This document shows, one piece after another, positions 35,404 through 44,144 of a DNA stretch of 64,000 nt (its first letter is position 1; every line of letters starts with the position of its first letter). Below the pieces are notes generated by a model. It saw nothing but the letters and a program-made list of their open reading frames with translations. It did no database searches and was not told the origin of the DNA. Origin of the DNA: Streptomyces halstedii (GTDB taxonomy: Bacteria; Actinomycetota; Actinomycetes; Streptomycetales; Streptomycetaceae). Location of the stretch: assembly GCA_000720535.1 (NCBI GenBank), contig JOAZ01000008.1:326386-390385 (forward strand), written 5' to 3'. The position numbers and the translations under genes are program-made.

Positions 35404-35460
35404 CGACCGTTCTCGGGCCGTCGCGAATCGGGGATCGGGGCCGGTGCTTTGGCTGTGCCG

Positions 35461-35488
35461 GTGGCCGGTGGCCGGTGGCCGGTGGCCG
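35461..35488. repeat. 7-bp tandem repeat
   Basis: Four perfect copies of GTGGCCG, with degenerate copies continuing to about 35520. Confidence 0.85.
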
Positions 35489-35700
35489 GGGGCAGGTGGT
35501 CGGTGGCCGGTGGCTGGCCGCCGGGCCCCGCTCGTGTCGGTGGTTGTCAGGCCATGGCTGTTCGGAGACGGGCCGGTGACGCCGACGGGCGGCGCGTCGG
35601 TGGCCGGAGGCTCTCGCCGGCCTTCCGGGGCGGGCCCGTGCGGTGGCCGAGGGCGGGCACCGCCGGTCACCTGGGCACCGCCAGGCACCTGGGCACCACC

Positions 35701-35780
35701 GTCCCCCGGGGCACACCGTCCCCCGGGGCACACCGTCCCCCGGGGCACACCGTCCCCCGGGGCACACCGTCCCCCGGGGA
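35701..35780. repeat. 17-bp tandem repeat
   Basis: Four perfect copies of GTCCCCCGGGGCACACC at 35701, 35718, 35735 and 35752, plus a 12-base partial. Each unit contains the palindrome CCCCGGGG, so the array could form several small hairpins and may act as a terminator for both convergent genes. Confidence 0.9.
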
Positions 35781-35809
35781 CTTGGGGGCGGAGGCGGCGC
35801 CCGGCGCCG

Positions 35810-36262
35810 TCACTTCTCGGTCGTGATCCGGAAGACCGGGTGGTCCGCGCAGGCCGCCAGGAGTTCGGCGTCGCTCGACTTGGCGGTCACGCCCTGGAAG
35901 TACTGATTGACCTCCCAGCCCCACCGCTTGAGGTACGCGCGCAGGACCAGCACCTTCTGCGCGTCGTCCGCGATCTCCTCCGCCGTGAACGTACGGGTCT
36001 TCCGTCCCACCCGGAGTTCGCCGCCGCCCGCCACGCGCATGTTGCGCACCCACTGCGAGTGGCCGCGCGCGGAGACGACGTACTGCTCGCCCCGGTAGGT
36101 GTGCGGGTTCACGGGGATGCGCTGCATCCGCCCGCTCTTGCGGCCCCGTACCGACATCTCGGCGGTCCCCAGCAGGCTGACGCCGTGACGGGCGAGCCAT
36201 CCCACGAGGCTGTTCATCCGGACGTTGAACGCGCTGCCCTGGAGGTAGTACGGCTGAGACAT
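35810..36262 (-). CDS. Deazaflavin-dependent nitroreductase-family protein (DDN-like)
   Basis: 150 residues from the ATG at 36262, close to a GGTTCTCCC-complement leader (GGGAGAACC on the mRNA side is CGGGTTCTCCC). The split-barrel fold resembles F420-dependent Ddn/FDOR-B proteins: LGTAEMSVRGRKSGRMQRIP, YVVSARGHSQWVRNMRVAGG and the C-terminal HPVFRIT. These use reduced F420 to reduce quinones or other substrates. A TetR gene lies divergently, and two palindromes lie between them. Confidence 0.88.
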   Translation of the reverse strand: MSQPYYLQGSAFNVRMNSLVGWLARHGVSLLGTAEMSVRGRKSGRMQRIPVNPHTYRGEQYVVSARGHSQWVRNMRVAGGGELRVGRKTRTFTAEEIADDAQKVLVLRAYLKRWGWEVNQYFQGVTAKSSDAELLAACADHPVFRITTEK

Positions 36263-36299
36263 GGGAGAACCCGCCTTCGGGTAAGGGGAGAAACAATAC

Positions 36300-36386
36300 G
36301 AGAGCACTGCTCTCGCTTGAGAGCGGTGTGTGCGAGCGAGATCAGTGTGCACGAGATCGCTGATCCAAAGCAAGAGCACTGCTCTC
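36300..36386. promoter_or_regulatory. Two TetR-type operator palindromes
   Basis: AGAGCACTGCTCT occurs twice: at 36301-36313 (extended to 15 bp, GAGAGCACTGCTCTC at 36300-36314) and at 36373-36385. They are 72 bases apart, one near each gene of the divergent DDN-like/TetR pair. A half-site GAGAGC lies between. This is the expected layout for repression of both genes by the TetR protein. Confidence 0.75.
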
Positions 36387-36426
36387 GTTGTTGTTCAGTG
36401 ATCTGCTCGCGTGGCAGACTGACCGC

Positions 36427-37164
36427 ATGAGCGCCATCCGAGGAGCCAGAGAACGCGCCCGCGTCGAGGTCACCGCCGCCATCAAGAAGGAGGCGAGGCG
36501 GCAACTCGCGGCGGACGGCGCCGCGAAGCTCTCCCTGCGTGCCGTCGCCAGGGAGCTCGGCATGGCCTCCTCCGCCCTCTACCGGTACTTCCCCAGCCGC
36601 GACGACCTGCTCACCGCCCTCATCGTCGACGCCTACGACGCGGTGGGCGAGAGGGCCGAGGCCGCCCGTGCGACGCCCGCCGGGTCCACCGGCCCGCACA
36701 CGGCCCGTTTCGCCGAGGTCGCCTGCGCCGTCAGGGACTGGGCTCTGGCCCACCCCCACGAGTACGCGCTGATCTACGGCTCACCCGTCCCCGGCTACAC
36801 CGCCCCGCAGGACACCGTGGGGCCCGCCTCCCGCGTGGGTTTCGTCTTCCTGGGCCTCGTCCGCGCCGCCTACCTCGCGGACGGCCTCGCCGTGGGCCGG
36901 ATGCCGGGCGAACTACGCCCCGAGGCGGAACGGATGGCCGCCGAGCTGGCCCCCGACCTGCCGCCCGCCTCCGTGGCGGCGCTCATCGCCGCCTGGGCGC
37001 AGCTCTTCGGGCTGATCTCCTTCGAGGTCTTCGGCCAGTTCCACCGAGTCGTGGAGGCACGGGACGCCTTCTTCCGCCACTCCGCCGGCGAACTGGCCCG
37101 CTCGGTGGGACTGTCCGACGGCCCGGCCACCGGCACCGGGGACACACACGACCGGACGCACTGA
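36427..37164 (+). CDS. TetR/AcrR-family transcriptional regulator
   Basis: 245 residues from the ATG at 36427; the in-frame TTG/ATG further up (36388) overlaps the operator palindrome. The HTH is LSLRAVARELGMASSALYRYFPSRDDLL. The ligand-binding C-terminal domain has several helices with the WAQLFGLISFEVFGQF segment common in the TetR_C_13-like group. It probably controls the divergent deazaflavin-dependent protein and itself. Confidence 0.93.
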   Translation: MSAIRGARERARVEVTAAIKKEARRQLAADGAAKLSLRAVARELGMASSALYRYFPSRDDLLTALIVDAYDAVGERAEAARATPAGSTGPHTARFAEVACAVRDWALAHPHEYALIYGSPVPGYTAPQDTVGPASRVGFVFLGLVRAAYLADGLAVGRMPGELRPEAERMAAELAPDLPPASVAALIAAWAQLFGLISFEVFGQFHRVVEARDAFFRHSAGELARSVGLSDGPATGTGDTHDRTH

Positions 37165-37268
37165 CCCGGCGCCCGAGCCGGGCCCCGCCGCGTACTCCCC
37201 GCGGAGTACGCGGGACCACCACGCCTGGCTGACGCCCGCCACGCCCCGGCCCGTCTAGCGTTGCCGGT

Positions 37269-38552
37269 ATGGACGACCAGCGATCGCGCAGCGGCGCGGC
37301 CACGCCCCGGCGACCGGGCGGGCGGGGCCCCCATGCCGGGCACGGGCCGCCCGCGTGGCTCTCCGACGCCCGGTCCGGCACGGGGGAGGGCGCGGGGCCG
37401 CCCTGGGTCTCGACCGTCGCGCTCGCCGTGTTCGTGATGGTGGGGACGAACATCGCCGCGCACAGCCAGGGCCGCGAACCCCTCGGCGTCCCCGGCCGGC
37501 TGCTGCTGCTCGCGGCGGTGGCCGTCCTGCTGGTACGCCACCGCCACCCCGTGGCGGCCGTCTCCGCGACCTGCGCCGTGACGCTGGTCTACCTCGCCCT
37601 GGGCTACCCGTACGGTCCGGTGTTCCTGGCCGTCGCGGTGGGCTGCCTCAGCGCCATCGTGTCCGGGCACCGCAAGGCGGCCTGGTGGTCCCTGGGGGCG
37701 CTGTGGGCCGGACATGTGCTGGTGGCCCACTGGCTGTACCGGTGGCTGCCGCCGGACGGCGACGGCCCGGCGCCCTGGGCGCAGGAGGCGTTCATCACCG
37801 CCTGGGTGGCGGCGATCGTCGCCGTGGCCGAGTTGCTGCGGGTGCGCCGGGAGCAGTGGGCCGCCGCCCGCGAGGAACGCGCGGCCGCCGAGCGGCGGCG
37901 GGCCGACGAGGAACGCCTGCGCATGGCACGCGAACTGCACGACGTCCTGGCGCACAGCATCTCCGTCATCAACGTCCAGGCCGGGGTGGGGCTCGCCCTG
38001 CTCGACAACGATCCCGAACAGGCCCGTACCGCCCTGACGACCATCAAGTCCGCCAGCAAGGAGGCGCTCGGCGAGGTGCGCCAGGTCCTGGAGAGCCTGC
38101 GCACACCGGGGGACGCCCCACGGGCCCCGGCCCCCGGCCTCGACCGGCTGCCCGAACTGGTCGAGCAGGCCGCCGGAGCGGGCCTCACCGTGACGGTCAC
38201 GACGGACGGCGACCGCACCCCCCTCCCGCCCGGCACCGACCTGGCGGCCTTCCGGATCGTGCAGGAGGCCCTCACCAACGTGGTGCGGCACTCCGGTTCG
38301 CGCACCGCCCGGGTGCGGCTCGCCTACCGGGACGGGGGCCTCGCGCTTCGTATCGAGGACGACGGCCCCGCCACGGGCGACGACGCCGGAGGGAGCGGCA
38401 GCGGGCTCATCGGCGTGCGGGAGCGGGCCGCCGCACTGGGGGGCACCACCTCCGCGGGGCCACGGCCCGGCGGCGGATTCCTGGTCCGCGCCGAACTGCC
38501 CCTGTCCCCGGGCCCGTACGCTCCGGCGGCAGCCGCCGAGGAGACGCCGTGA
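37269..38552 (+). CDS. NarL-type sensor histidine kinase
   Basis: 427 residues. Four to five membrane helices (about residues 52-190), a Glu/Arg-rich coiled coil, then the HisKA_3 dimerisation helix with phospho-acceptor His224 in RELHDVLAHSISVINVQAG, and an HATPase_c domain with N box QEALTNVVRHSG and G box GLIGVRERAAALGG. No extracellular sensory domain of size is present, so it may sense a membrane signal. It shares a GTGA overlap with the response regulator gene. Confidence 0.93.
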   Translation: MDDQRSRSGAATPRRPGGRGPHAGHGPPAWLSDARSGTGEGAGPPWVSTVALAVFVMVGTNIAAHSQGREPLGVPGRLLLLAAVAVLLVRHRHPVAAVSATCAVTLVYLALGYPYGPVFLAVAVGCLSAIVSGHRKAAWWSLGALWAGHVLVAHWLYRWLPPDGDGPAPWAQEAFITAWVAAIVAVAELLRVRREQWAAAREERAAAERRRADEERLRMARELHDVLAHSISVINVQAGVGLALLDNDPEQARTALTTIKSASKEALGEVRQVLESLRTPGDAPRAPAPGLDRLPELVEQAAGAGLTVTVTTDGDRTPLPPGTDLAAFRIVQEALTNVVRHSGSRTARVRLAYRDGGLALRIEDDGPATGDDAGGSGSGLIGVRERAAALGGTTSAGPRPGGGFLVRAELPLSPGPYAPAAAAEETP

Positions 38553-39214
38553 TCCGTGTACTGCTCGCCGACGACCAGCTCCTGGTCCGCGCCGGGTTCC
38601 GGGCCCTGCTCGACGCCCAGCCGGACATCGAGGTGGCGGGCGAGGCCGCCGACGGCCGGGAGGCCGTGCGCCTGGTGCGCGAACTACGCCCGGACACCGT
38701 GCTCATGGACATCCGCATGCCGGTACTGGACGGCCTCGCCGCCACCCGCCGGATCACCGAGGACCCGGCCCTGAGCGAGGTGAGGGTGGTCATGCTCACC
38801 ACCTTCGAACTCGACGAGTACGTCTTCGAGGCCATCCGGTCCGGCGCCTCCGGCTTCCTGGTCAAGGACACCGAACCGGAGGAACTGCTGCGGGCGGTCC
38901 GCGCGGTCGTCGCCGGAGACGCGCTGCTGTCGCCGGGAGTGACCCGCCGGCTGATCGCGGAGTTCGCCGCACGGTCCAAGGAACCCGCCGCCGCCACGGT
39001 CCTGGACGCGCTGACCGAGCGCGAGCGGGAGGTGATGGCCCTGGTCGGGATCGGTCTCTCCAACGAGGAGATCGCTCGCAGACTGGTCGTCAGCCCGCTG
39101 ACCGCCAAGACCCATGTCAGCCGCGCCATGGTGAAACTGGGCGCCCGCGACCGGGCCCAACTGGTGGTGCTCGCTTACGAGTCGGGGCTCGTCCGGCCCG
39201 GCTGGCTCGGCTGA
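38549..39214 (+). CDS. LuxR/NarL-type response regulator
   Basis: 221 residues. Receiver domain with acidic pair Asp8-Asp9, phospho-acceptor Asp54 in VLMDIRMP and conserved Lys in GFLVKDTEP; C-terminal HTH LTEREREVMALVGIGLSNEE with VSPLTAKTHVSRAMVKLG. Partner of the preceding kinase by overlap. The last 40 bases overlap a convergent DUF6332 gene. Confidence 0.95.
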   Translation: MIRVLLADDQLLVRAGFRALLDAQPDIEVAGEAADGREAVRLVRELRPDTVLMDIRMPVLDGLAATRRITEDPALSEVRVVMLTTFELDEYVFEAIRSGASGFLVKDTEPEELLRAVRAVVAGDALLSPGVTRRLIAEFAARSKEPAAATVLDALTEREREVMALVGIGLSNEEIARRLVVSPLTAKTHVSRAMVKLGARDRAQLVVLAYESGLVRPGWLG

Positions 39215-39471
39215 CCCGCCCCGGACGGCAGAGCGGCCGCCGACCCGGGGAAGCGCCACAGGACGTGGACCACCCGGACGACGAAGACCACGGCGCCGAG
39301 CACGGCACCGGCCATGAGCAGGAGACGTTCAGCCGTCGGAGGCGGATCGAGGAACAGGGCCGGCAGCGAGACCCCGCCGAACGTGGCGGCGCCCACCAGG
39401 AAGCCGCTGACCAGCGCGTAACCGATCTCGACGGTCATGGCGTCCCGCTCGGCCCGTGTACGTCGCCCCAT
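39175..39471 (-). CDS. DUF6332-like small membrane protein
   Basis: 98 residues from the ATG at 39471. Opening RTRAERDAMTVEIGYALVSG is followed by two membrane helices (about residues 18-40 and 48-66) and a hydrophilic Pro/Gln-rich tail. The 3' end overlaps the response regulator gene on the other strand by 40 bases. Function unknown. The ribosome binding site is weak. Confidence 0.75.
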   Translation of the reverse strand: MGRRTRAERDAMTVEIGYALVSGFLVGAATFGGVSLPALFLDPPPTAERLLLMAGAVLGAVVFVVRVVHVLWRFPGSAAALPSGAGQPSQPGRTSPDS

Positions 39472-39633
39472 CCCCGGAGTATCGCCGCGGCCAGAGCCCC
39501 TGGGCAAGGAGCCCGACCGGCACCGTTCCGTCCGCCGGGGTCCCCGCGTGTGCCCGTACGCCGAAGTGCCGGGTCCCCGCGTGTGCCCGTACGCCGGGCG
39601 GAGCGCCGCGATCCGCGTACGGGCCGGTGGCCG

Positions 39634-40002
39634 TCAGGCGTTCTGCGGGCGGGCGGAGCGGCCGCGCCCGGTACCGCGCAGCAGCCGTGCGAACCAGCCG
39701 AGCGCGCAGGCCTGCGCCAGCACGGACACGAGCAGGGCGAGATAGAAGAACCAGGCAGGCCCGCCCGCCTCCGCCCCGGTCATCGAACCGCCGATGAGGA
39801 AGACGAACACGGTCGGCGCCGCCAGGAACAGCACCCAGACCCCGGCGAGCGAGGCGTCGGCGTGGGCCACGAACAAGGTGTCCACCGTGACGAACACGGT
39901 GGCCGCCAGCACGAGGGCGAGGTAGATCCGCGACGCCGCGTTGCCGAACGTCAGGTGTGCCGCCGTACGCAGACGCCGGTGGGTGATCAAGCGCTGAGTC
40001 AT
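39634..40002 (-). CDS. SCO4225-family small membrane protein
   Basis: 122 residues from the ATG at 40002, after a GGAGCGGGAC site. Three hydrophobic helices, with LTFGNAASRIYLALVLAATV and DASLAGVWVLFLAAPTVFVF resembling the SCO4225 family of small integral membrane proteins. Its C-terminus is Arg-rich (RGTGRGRSARP). Role unknown. Confidence 0.78.
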   Translation of the reverse strand: MTQRLITHRRLRTAAHLTFGNAASRIYLALVLAATVFVTVDTLFVAHADASLAGVWVLFLAAPTVFVFLIGGSMTGAEAGGPAWFFYLALLVSVLAQACALGWFARLLRGTGRGRSARPQNA

Positions 40003-40070
40003 GTCCCGCTCCCCGTGGATGGCCGATGCCTCCATGGTGCGCCGGGGGAGCGGAGTACGCCTGAGTACGC

Positions 40071-41378
40071 CTACTCAACCGCCGGTGCCCGGGTGGTGGC
40101 GCGGGCCGCGTAGCCCAGCACCGCCGCGATCGAGGCGAGCAGCGTCACCGTGGTGAGCGCCATCGGCAGCGAGAGCCGGTCGGCGAGGAAGCCGATGAGC
40201 GGCGGGCCCACCAGCATCCCGCCGTAGCCGAGCGTCGACGCGGCGGCCACCCCGCTCGGTCCGGCCAGTGCGCCGGCCCGGCCGACCGCGACGGGGAAGA
40301 CGTTGGCCAGCCCCAGTCCGGCCAGGGCGAAGCCGGACAGGGCCAGCCAGACGGTCGGGGCGAGCGCGCCGAACAGCATGCCGACCGCGGCCGTCGCCCC
40401 GCCCGCCACGAGCGTGCGGGTCTGCCCGTGGCGTTCCAGCAGCGCGGTGCCGCCGAGCCTGCCGATGGCCATGGTCAGCGCGAACAGCGAGTAGCCGGCC
40501 GCGGCGGCGCCCGCACCGGCGTGCAGGTCCTCGGCGAGGTGCAGGGCTCCCCACTCGGCGAGGGCGCCCTCGCCGTAGGCGGTGCACAGGGCGATGACAC
40601 CGAACAGGATCACGATCCGGCGTGTGGCGCCGCTCATCCGGTGCCCCGGCCCGGAAGGGGGCCCGGACTCGGGGGCGGATTCCGGCCCGGAGGCGGCCCC
40701 TGGCCCGACAGCGGCCCCCGGTTCGGTTCCCGGTCCGGTCAGGGTGGCGGGCGGTTCGGAGGCCCGCCGGTTCCGCAGGAGTACGGGACCGGCGCACGCG
40801 GTGACGAGCAGCCCGGTCCCGGCGAGGCCGAAGAGGTGGGTCGCGGGGGAGAGACTGCCCGCGACCAGCCCGCCCAGTCCGGCGCCCGCCATGCCGCCGA
40901 AGCTGAACGCGGCGTGGAAGCTCGGCATCACCGGGCGGCGCAGCGCGGCCACCAGATCGACGGCCACACTGTTCATCGCCACGTTCATCCCGCCGTAGGC
41001 CGCGCCGAACAGCAGCAGGACCAGCCCCAGGGCGAGGACCGAACGCGTCTGCGCCGGAAGGCAGATGCTCAGGGAGAGCAGCACCGCGCAGACCACGGTG
41101 ACGGCGTGGCCGCCGAAACGCCGGCAGAGACGGCCGGTCAGCATCATCGTGATCACCGCGCCGGCGGAGACCCCCAGCAGGGCGAGCCCCAGGGTGGAGG
41201 CGCTGGCCCCGGTCTGGTGCTTCACCGCCGGGATACGGACCACCCAGCCGGCGAACACGAAACCGTCGAGGGCGAAGAACACGGTCAGTGCGGTACGGAG
41301 CCCGGCCGACGAGGGCACGGCGATGTCCCCGCCGAACTCCCCGGGCATCGTCGTCCGCAATTTGTTTAGTTGCGGCAC
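40071..41378 (-). CDS. MFS transporter
   Basis: 435 residues with twelve membrane helices in two bundles, joined by a Pro/Gly/Glu-rich cytosolic loop (about residues 205-245). LCRRFGGHAVTVVC between helices 2 and 3 is the motif-A-like loop. It resembles FucP/YbjJ-type sugar or drug transporters. The start is set at the GTG 41378 because a -10 box lies six bases upstream of it, suggesting a leaderless mRNA; the alternative ATG is at 41348. Divergent from a ROK regulator, which likely controls it. Confidence 0.9.
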   Translation of the reverse strand: MPQLNKLRTTMPGEFGGDIAVPSSAGLRTALTVFFALDGFVFAGWVVRIPAVKHQTGASASTLGLALLGVSAGAVITMMLTGRLCRRFGGHAVTVVCAVLLSLSICLPAQTRSVLALGLVLLLFGAAYGGMNVAMNSVAVDLVAALRRPVMPSFHAAFSFGGMAGAGLGGLVAGSLSPATHLFGLAGTGLLVTACAGPVLLRNRRASEPPATLTGPGTEPGAAVGPGAASGPESAPESGPPSGPGHRMSGATRRIVILFGVIALCTAYGEGALAEWGALHLAEDLHAGAGAAAAGYSLFALTMAIGRLGGTALLERHGQTRTLVAGGATAAVGMLFGALAPTVWLALSGFALAGLGLANVFPVAVGRAGALAGPSGVAAASTLGYGGMLVGPPLIGFLADRLSLPMALTTVTLLASIAAVLGYAARATTRAPAVE

Positions 41379-41384
41379 AAAGGC

Positions 41385-41414
41385 AGCATAGAGGCGCCCC
41401 GATCACGCACGCAA
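41385..41414 (-). promoter_or_regulatory. Promoter giving a leaderless MFS transcript
   Basis: On the minus strand, TTGCGT (41414-41409), 18-base spacer, TATGCT (41390-41385), then six bases to the GTG. Transcription would begin at or next to the start codon. No ribosome binding site is present. Confidence 0.55.
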
Positions 41415-41415
41415 G

Positions 41416-41450
41416 CCCCTCGGCCCCGACGGGAGGCCGGGGCCGAGGGG
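41416..41450. terminator. Hairpin in the divergent MFS/ROK interval
   Basis: 12-bp stem CCCCTCGGCCCC with an 11-base loop. Its place between two divergent starts is odd for a terminator; it would form in the leader of the ROK gene mRNA and could act on its expression. Confidence 0.45.
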
Positions 41451-41499
41451 GAGTGCCGGGGCGTCCGCGGCGGCCCAGGATCATGGGAGACTCGCCCCC

Positions 41500-42714
41500 A
41501 TGAACGGCAAGTCGACCACCACGCGGACGAAGTTGGAGCGGGGCCGCAGCGCCCTCGGTCCCGCCCTGGAGCTGGTGCACACCGGCCGCGCGCCCACACG
41601 CGCCGTGCTGACCTCCGAACTGGGCGTCACCCGCGCCACCGCGGGCGCCGTGGCCGCGGAGCTGGAGGCACTCGGACTCATCAAGGTCGACTCCAGCCCG
41701 GGTTCCGCCGCCGGTTCGCAGGGCCGTCCCTCGCACCGGCTGTCCATCCGGGACGACGGCCCGGTCACCCTGGCCGCCCAGGTGCACTCCGACGGCTTCC
41801 GCGCCGCGCTCGTCGGCCTCGGCGGCAGGATCGTGGCCACCGCGCCGGGCTGCGTCACCGTCATGGCCGACCCCGCCCAGGTGCTCGGCGAGGTCGTCGA
41901 GGCGGGCGCCCAACTGCTGCGTGAGACCGGTCTGCGCTGCGTCGGTGCCGGACTCGCCGTCCCCTCGGCGGTCGCCGAACCCGAGGGCACCGCCCTCAAC
42001 CCGATGCATCTGGCGTGGCCCGGCGGCGCCCCCGTACGGGAGATCTTCACCAGCCGGGTACGCGCGGCGGGCATCACCGGACCGGCGTTCACCGGCAACG
42101 ACGTCAACCTGGTCGCCCTCGCCGAACACCGGCACGGCGCCGGACGCGGCGCCCAGCACCTGCTCTGTGTCGCCACCGGCCACCGCGGTGTCGGCGGCGC
42201 GCTCGTCCTGGACGGCCGTCTGCACACCGGCAGTTCCGGCCTCGCCCTCGAAGTCGGCCACCTCACCGTCAACCCCGAGGGCCGCCCCTGCCACTGCGGC
42301 GGACGCGGCTGCCTGGACGTCGAGACCGACCCGCTCGCCTTCCTCACCGCGGCACGCCGGACGCCCGGCCCGGAGGAGTCCCTCCTCAAGCAGGCCGGCG
42401 ACCTGCTGCGCACCGAATACGCCGACCCCGCCGTACGGACCGCCGCCGAGGAGCTGATCGACCGGCTCGGCCTCGGCCTGGCCGGCCTCGTCAACATCCT
42501 CAACCCGGACCGCGTCATCCTCGGCGGGCTGCACCGCGACCTGCTGGAGGCCGACCCCGACCGACTGCGCGCGGTCGTCGCCGACCGGAGCCTGTGGGGC
42601 CGCAGCGGCAGCGTGCCGATCCTGTCCTGCACCCTGGCCCACAGCAGCCTGGTCGGCGCGGCCGAACTCGCCTGGCAGCCCGTGCTGGACGACCCGCTGA
42701 CCGCTCTGGTCTGA
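41500..42714 (+). CDS. ROK-family transcriptional regulator (NagC/Mlc type)
   Basis: 404 residues. N-terminal winged HTH (APTRAVLTSELGVTRATAGAVAAELEALGLI), then a ROK sugar-binding domain with the zinc motif CHCGGRGCLD, VGHLTV, and GNDVNLVALAEH. The ATP-binding Gly-rich segment is degenerate, as usual in ROK repressors. Probably represses the divergent MFS transporter gene in response to its sugar substrate. Confidence 0.92.
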   Translation: MNGKSTTTRTKLERGRSALGPALELVHTGRAPTRAVLTSELGVTRATAGAVAAELEALGLIKVDSSPGSAAGSQGRPSHRLSIRDDGPVTLAAQVHSDGFRAALVGLGGRIVATAPGCVTVMADPAQVLGEVVEAGAQLLRETGLRCVGAGLAVPSAVAEPEGTALNPMHLAWPGGAPVREIFTSRVRAAGITGPAFTGNDVNLVALAEHRHGAGRGAQHLLCVATGHRGVGGALVLDGRLHTGSSGLALEVGHLTVNPEGRPCHCGGRGCLDVETDPLAFLTAARRTPGPEESLLKQAGDLLRTEYADPAVRTAAEELIDRLGLGLAGLVNILNPDRVILGGLHRDLLEADPDRLRAVVADRSLWGRSGSVPILSCTLAHSSLVGAAELAWQPVLDDPLTALV

Positions 42715-42842
42715 CCGCGTCCCCACCCCGTCGGCGTACCGCCCAGGACGGCGCGGACCCGGCTCAGTCCCGGCGGATCGCGCTCGGGAGCGGACAGTCG
42801 CAGCGCCTGGTACCGGTCGCCGGGCGGGCGCCGGGGCACGCA

Positions 42843-42890
42843 CACGGGCGGGCGCGTCGGACCCCTCGGGGACCGGCGCGCCCGCCCGTG
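42843..42890. terminator. Bidirectional hairpin terminator
   Basis: 14-bp perfect stem CACGGGCGGGCGCG / complement, with an inner CCCCTCGGGG stem in the loop. It separates the convergent ROK regulator and the ATP-binding protein gene. Confidence 0.85.
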
Positions 42891-42900
42891 CGGAGCGGTG

Positions 42901-43509
42901 TCAGCCGACGACGGCCGACCGGGCCCTCGCGGGTGCCGTCACCGGCTCCATGGTGACGGCGGGCATGGAGCCGAACGGCCCGTCGGTCGTCGACCCGTAC
43001 ACCGGGAGGGGAGGCAGAGCGGCGGCGAAGGAAGGTGCCGGCAAGGTGAACCAGACGACCTTTCCCGTGTCGTCACTCGGTCGTACACCCCAGCTCTCGC
43101 TGACGGCGGCGATCATCGCCAGGCCGCGGCCCGAGGTCGCGGACCAGTCGGCGTCGCACACGGTCGGCAGCCGGGGGTCGTGGTCGTGGACGGAGACCGT
43201 CAGCCGGTCGAGCAGCAGCTCGATCTTGACGGTGCATGATTTGTCCGGCTGGGCGTGCCGGTGGACATTGGTCAGCAGTTCGGTGACGCCGAGCGCGGCA
43301 TGGTCGATCAGAGGATCGAGATGCCAGTAGCGCAATTGCGCCGAAATGATTCTGCGGACCTGACCGATCCGCGACGGCAGGGCTTGGAGCTCCACCGCGC
43401 AGTGCCTGCTTGGCTCGCTGATCACGGCTGCGACTCCCCGAAAGAGGTCCGGAAGAAGACGAAGGGACGGATCCAGCAGATGGCTGACTGCTGTTTCTGG
43501 TCGGGTCAT
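42901..43509 (-). CDS. RsbW-like ATP-binding protein (HATPase_c)
   Basis: 202 residues. The GHKL ATPase fold is recognised by [15 protein letters not shown] (N box), VHDHDPRLP (degenerate G1 box) and [17 protein letters not shown] (G2 box), as in the anti-sigma-factor kinases abundant in Streptomyces. The C-terminal 50 residues are Pro/Ala-rich with no fold. No anti-anti-sigma or sigma-factor gene is adjacent, so its partner is unknown. Confidence 0.9.
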   Translation of the reverse strand: MTRPETAVSHLLDPSLRLLPDLFRGVAAVISEPSRHCAVELQALPSRIGQVRRIISAQLRYWHLDPLIDHAALGVTELLTNVHRHAQPDKSCTVKIELLLDRLTVSVHDHDPRLPTVCDADWSATSGRGLAMIAAVSESWGVRPSDDTGKVVWFTLPAPSFAAALPPLPVYGSTTDGPFGSMPAVTMEPVTAPARARSAVVG

Positions 43510-43592
43510 GCGTGGTCCGCCCTGATCGGCCCGGCGGAGCGGCTCGCGCTGTCACCGCCGGTTCACGATCAGTGACGTGTGACCAGCGTGAC

Positions 43593-43949
43593 TCAGGGGG
43601 TTGGGGTCCGCAACTCGCGGTGGCTGTACGGAACCGTCGCGTCCGCCTCACCGCCGCGCAGCGCCGCGAGGAACCTGCCGACCGGTACGGCGCCACCGGG
43701 CCTGCGGTTGCGTTGGCCCATCGTCAGCCGGTACCGCACTCCGTTGACGTACGCGACGGCGGAGTCGGCCCCCAGGAACCACCGCCTGCGCGCGGTCACC
43801 GCGCTCAGCGGGGCGCTGTCGATCTCCCGGCCGTAGCTGGTCAGCAGCGCCAGGCGTCCGTCCTTCACGATCACCTGGCCGGCCCGGGTGAGAGAGCGGA
43901 ACCACCGCTCGATCCTGACATCGGTCGCGCTGAACTCGCTGTCCGTCAC
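43593..43949 (-). CDS. Hypothetical protein, about 118 aa
   Basis: Start uncertain: GTG at 43949, behind a GGGGGGTGAAG stretch, or ATG at 43967. The basic, soluble product shows [33 protein letters not shown] and [13 protein letters not shown] in full-length form; the middle looks like a small beta-barrel (kept short: [15 protein letters not shown]). No domain recognised. Family members seem common in Streptomyces but lack a function. Confidence 0.65.
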   Translation of the reverse strand: MTDSEFSATDVRIERWFRSLTRAGQVIVKDGRLALLTSYGREIDSAPLSAVTARRRWFLGADSAVAYVNGVRYRLTMGQRNRRPGGAVPVGRFLAALRGGEADATVPYSHRELRTPTP

Positions 43950-44144
43950 GGCGACTTCACCCCCCATATACCGGCTTCTGCCGAGAAGTCTCCCTCGAAC
44001 GGGGCGTTCGCACCAGACCGCGTCCAGCGGAATCGTTCCGCCTGGGCCAAGGCGGGGCTATGGAGCATCAAAGTGAACGTTTGTGCAGGTGGGGGGATTA
44101 TCGTGGGGGAGGGAACAGCCCCCGGGACGAGAAGGAGACCGCCG

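Larger units (their letters stand above)
35404..35809. other. 406-bp intergenic region rich in tandem repeats
   Basis: Lies between the 3' ends of two convergent genes. It contains a 7-bp tandem array (about 35461-35488), related GGTGGCC-type repeats onward to about 35520, and a 17-bp tandem array (35701-35780). No gene is supported: frames here are low-complexity translations of repeats. Confidence 0.7.

Noticed and set aside
35701-35780. CRISPR-like array
   Set aside because: Repeats are contiguous with no spacers; this is a simple tandem repeat. The same applies to 4188-4260 and 1579-1629.
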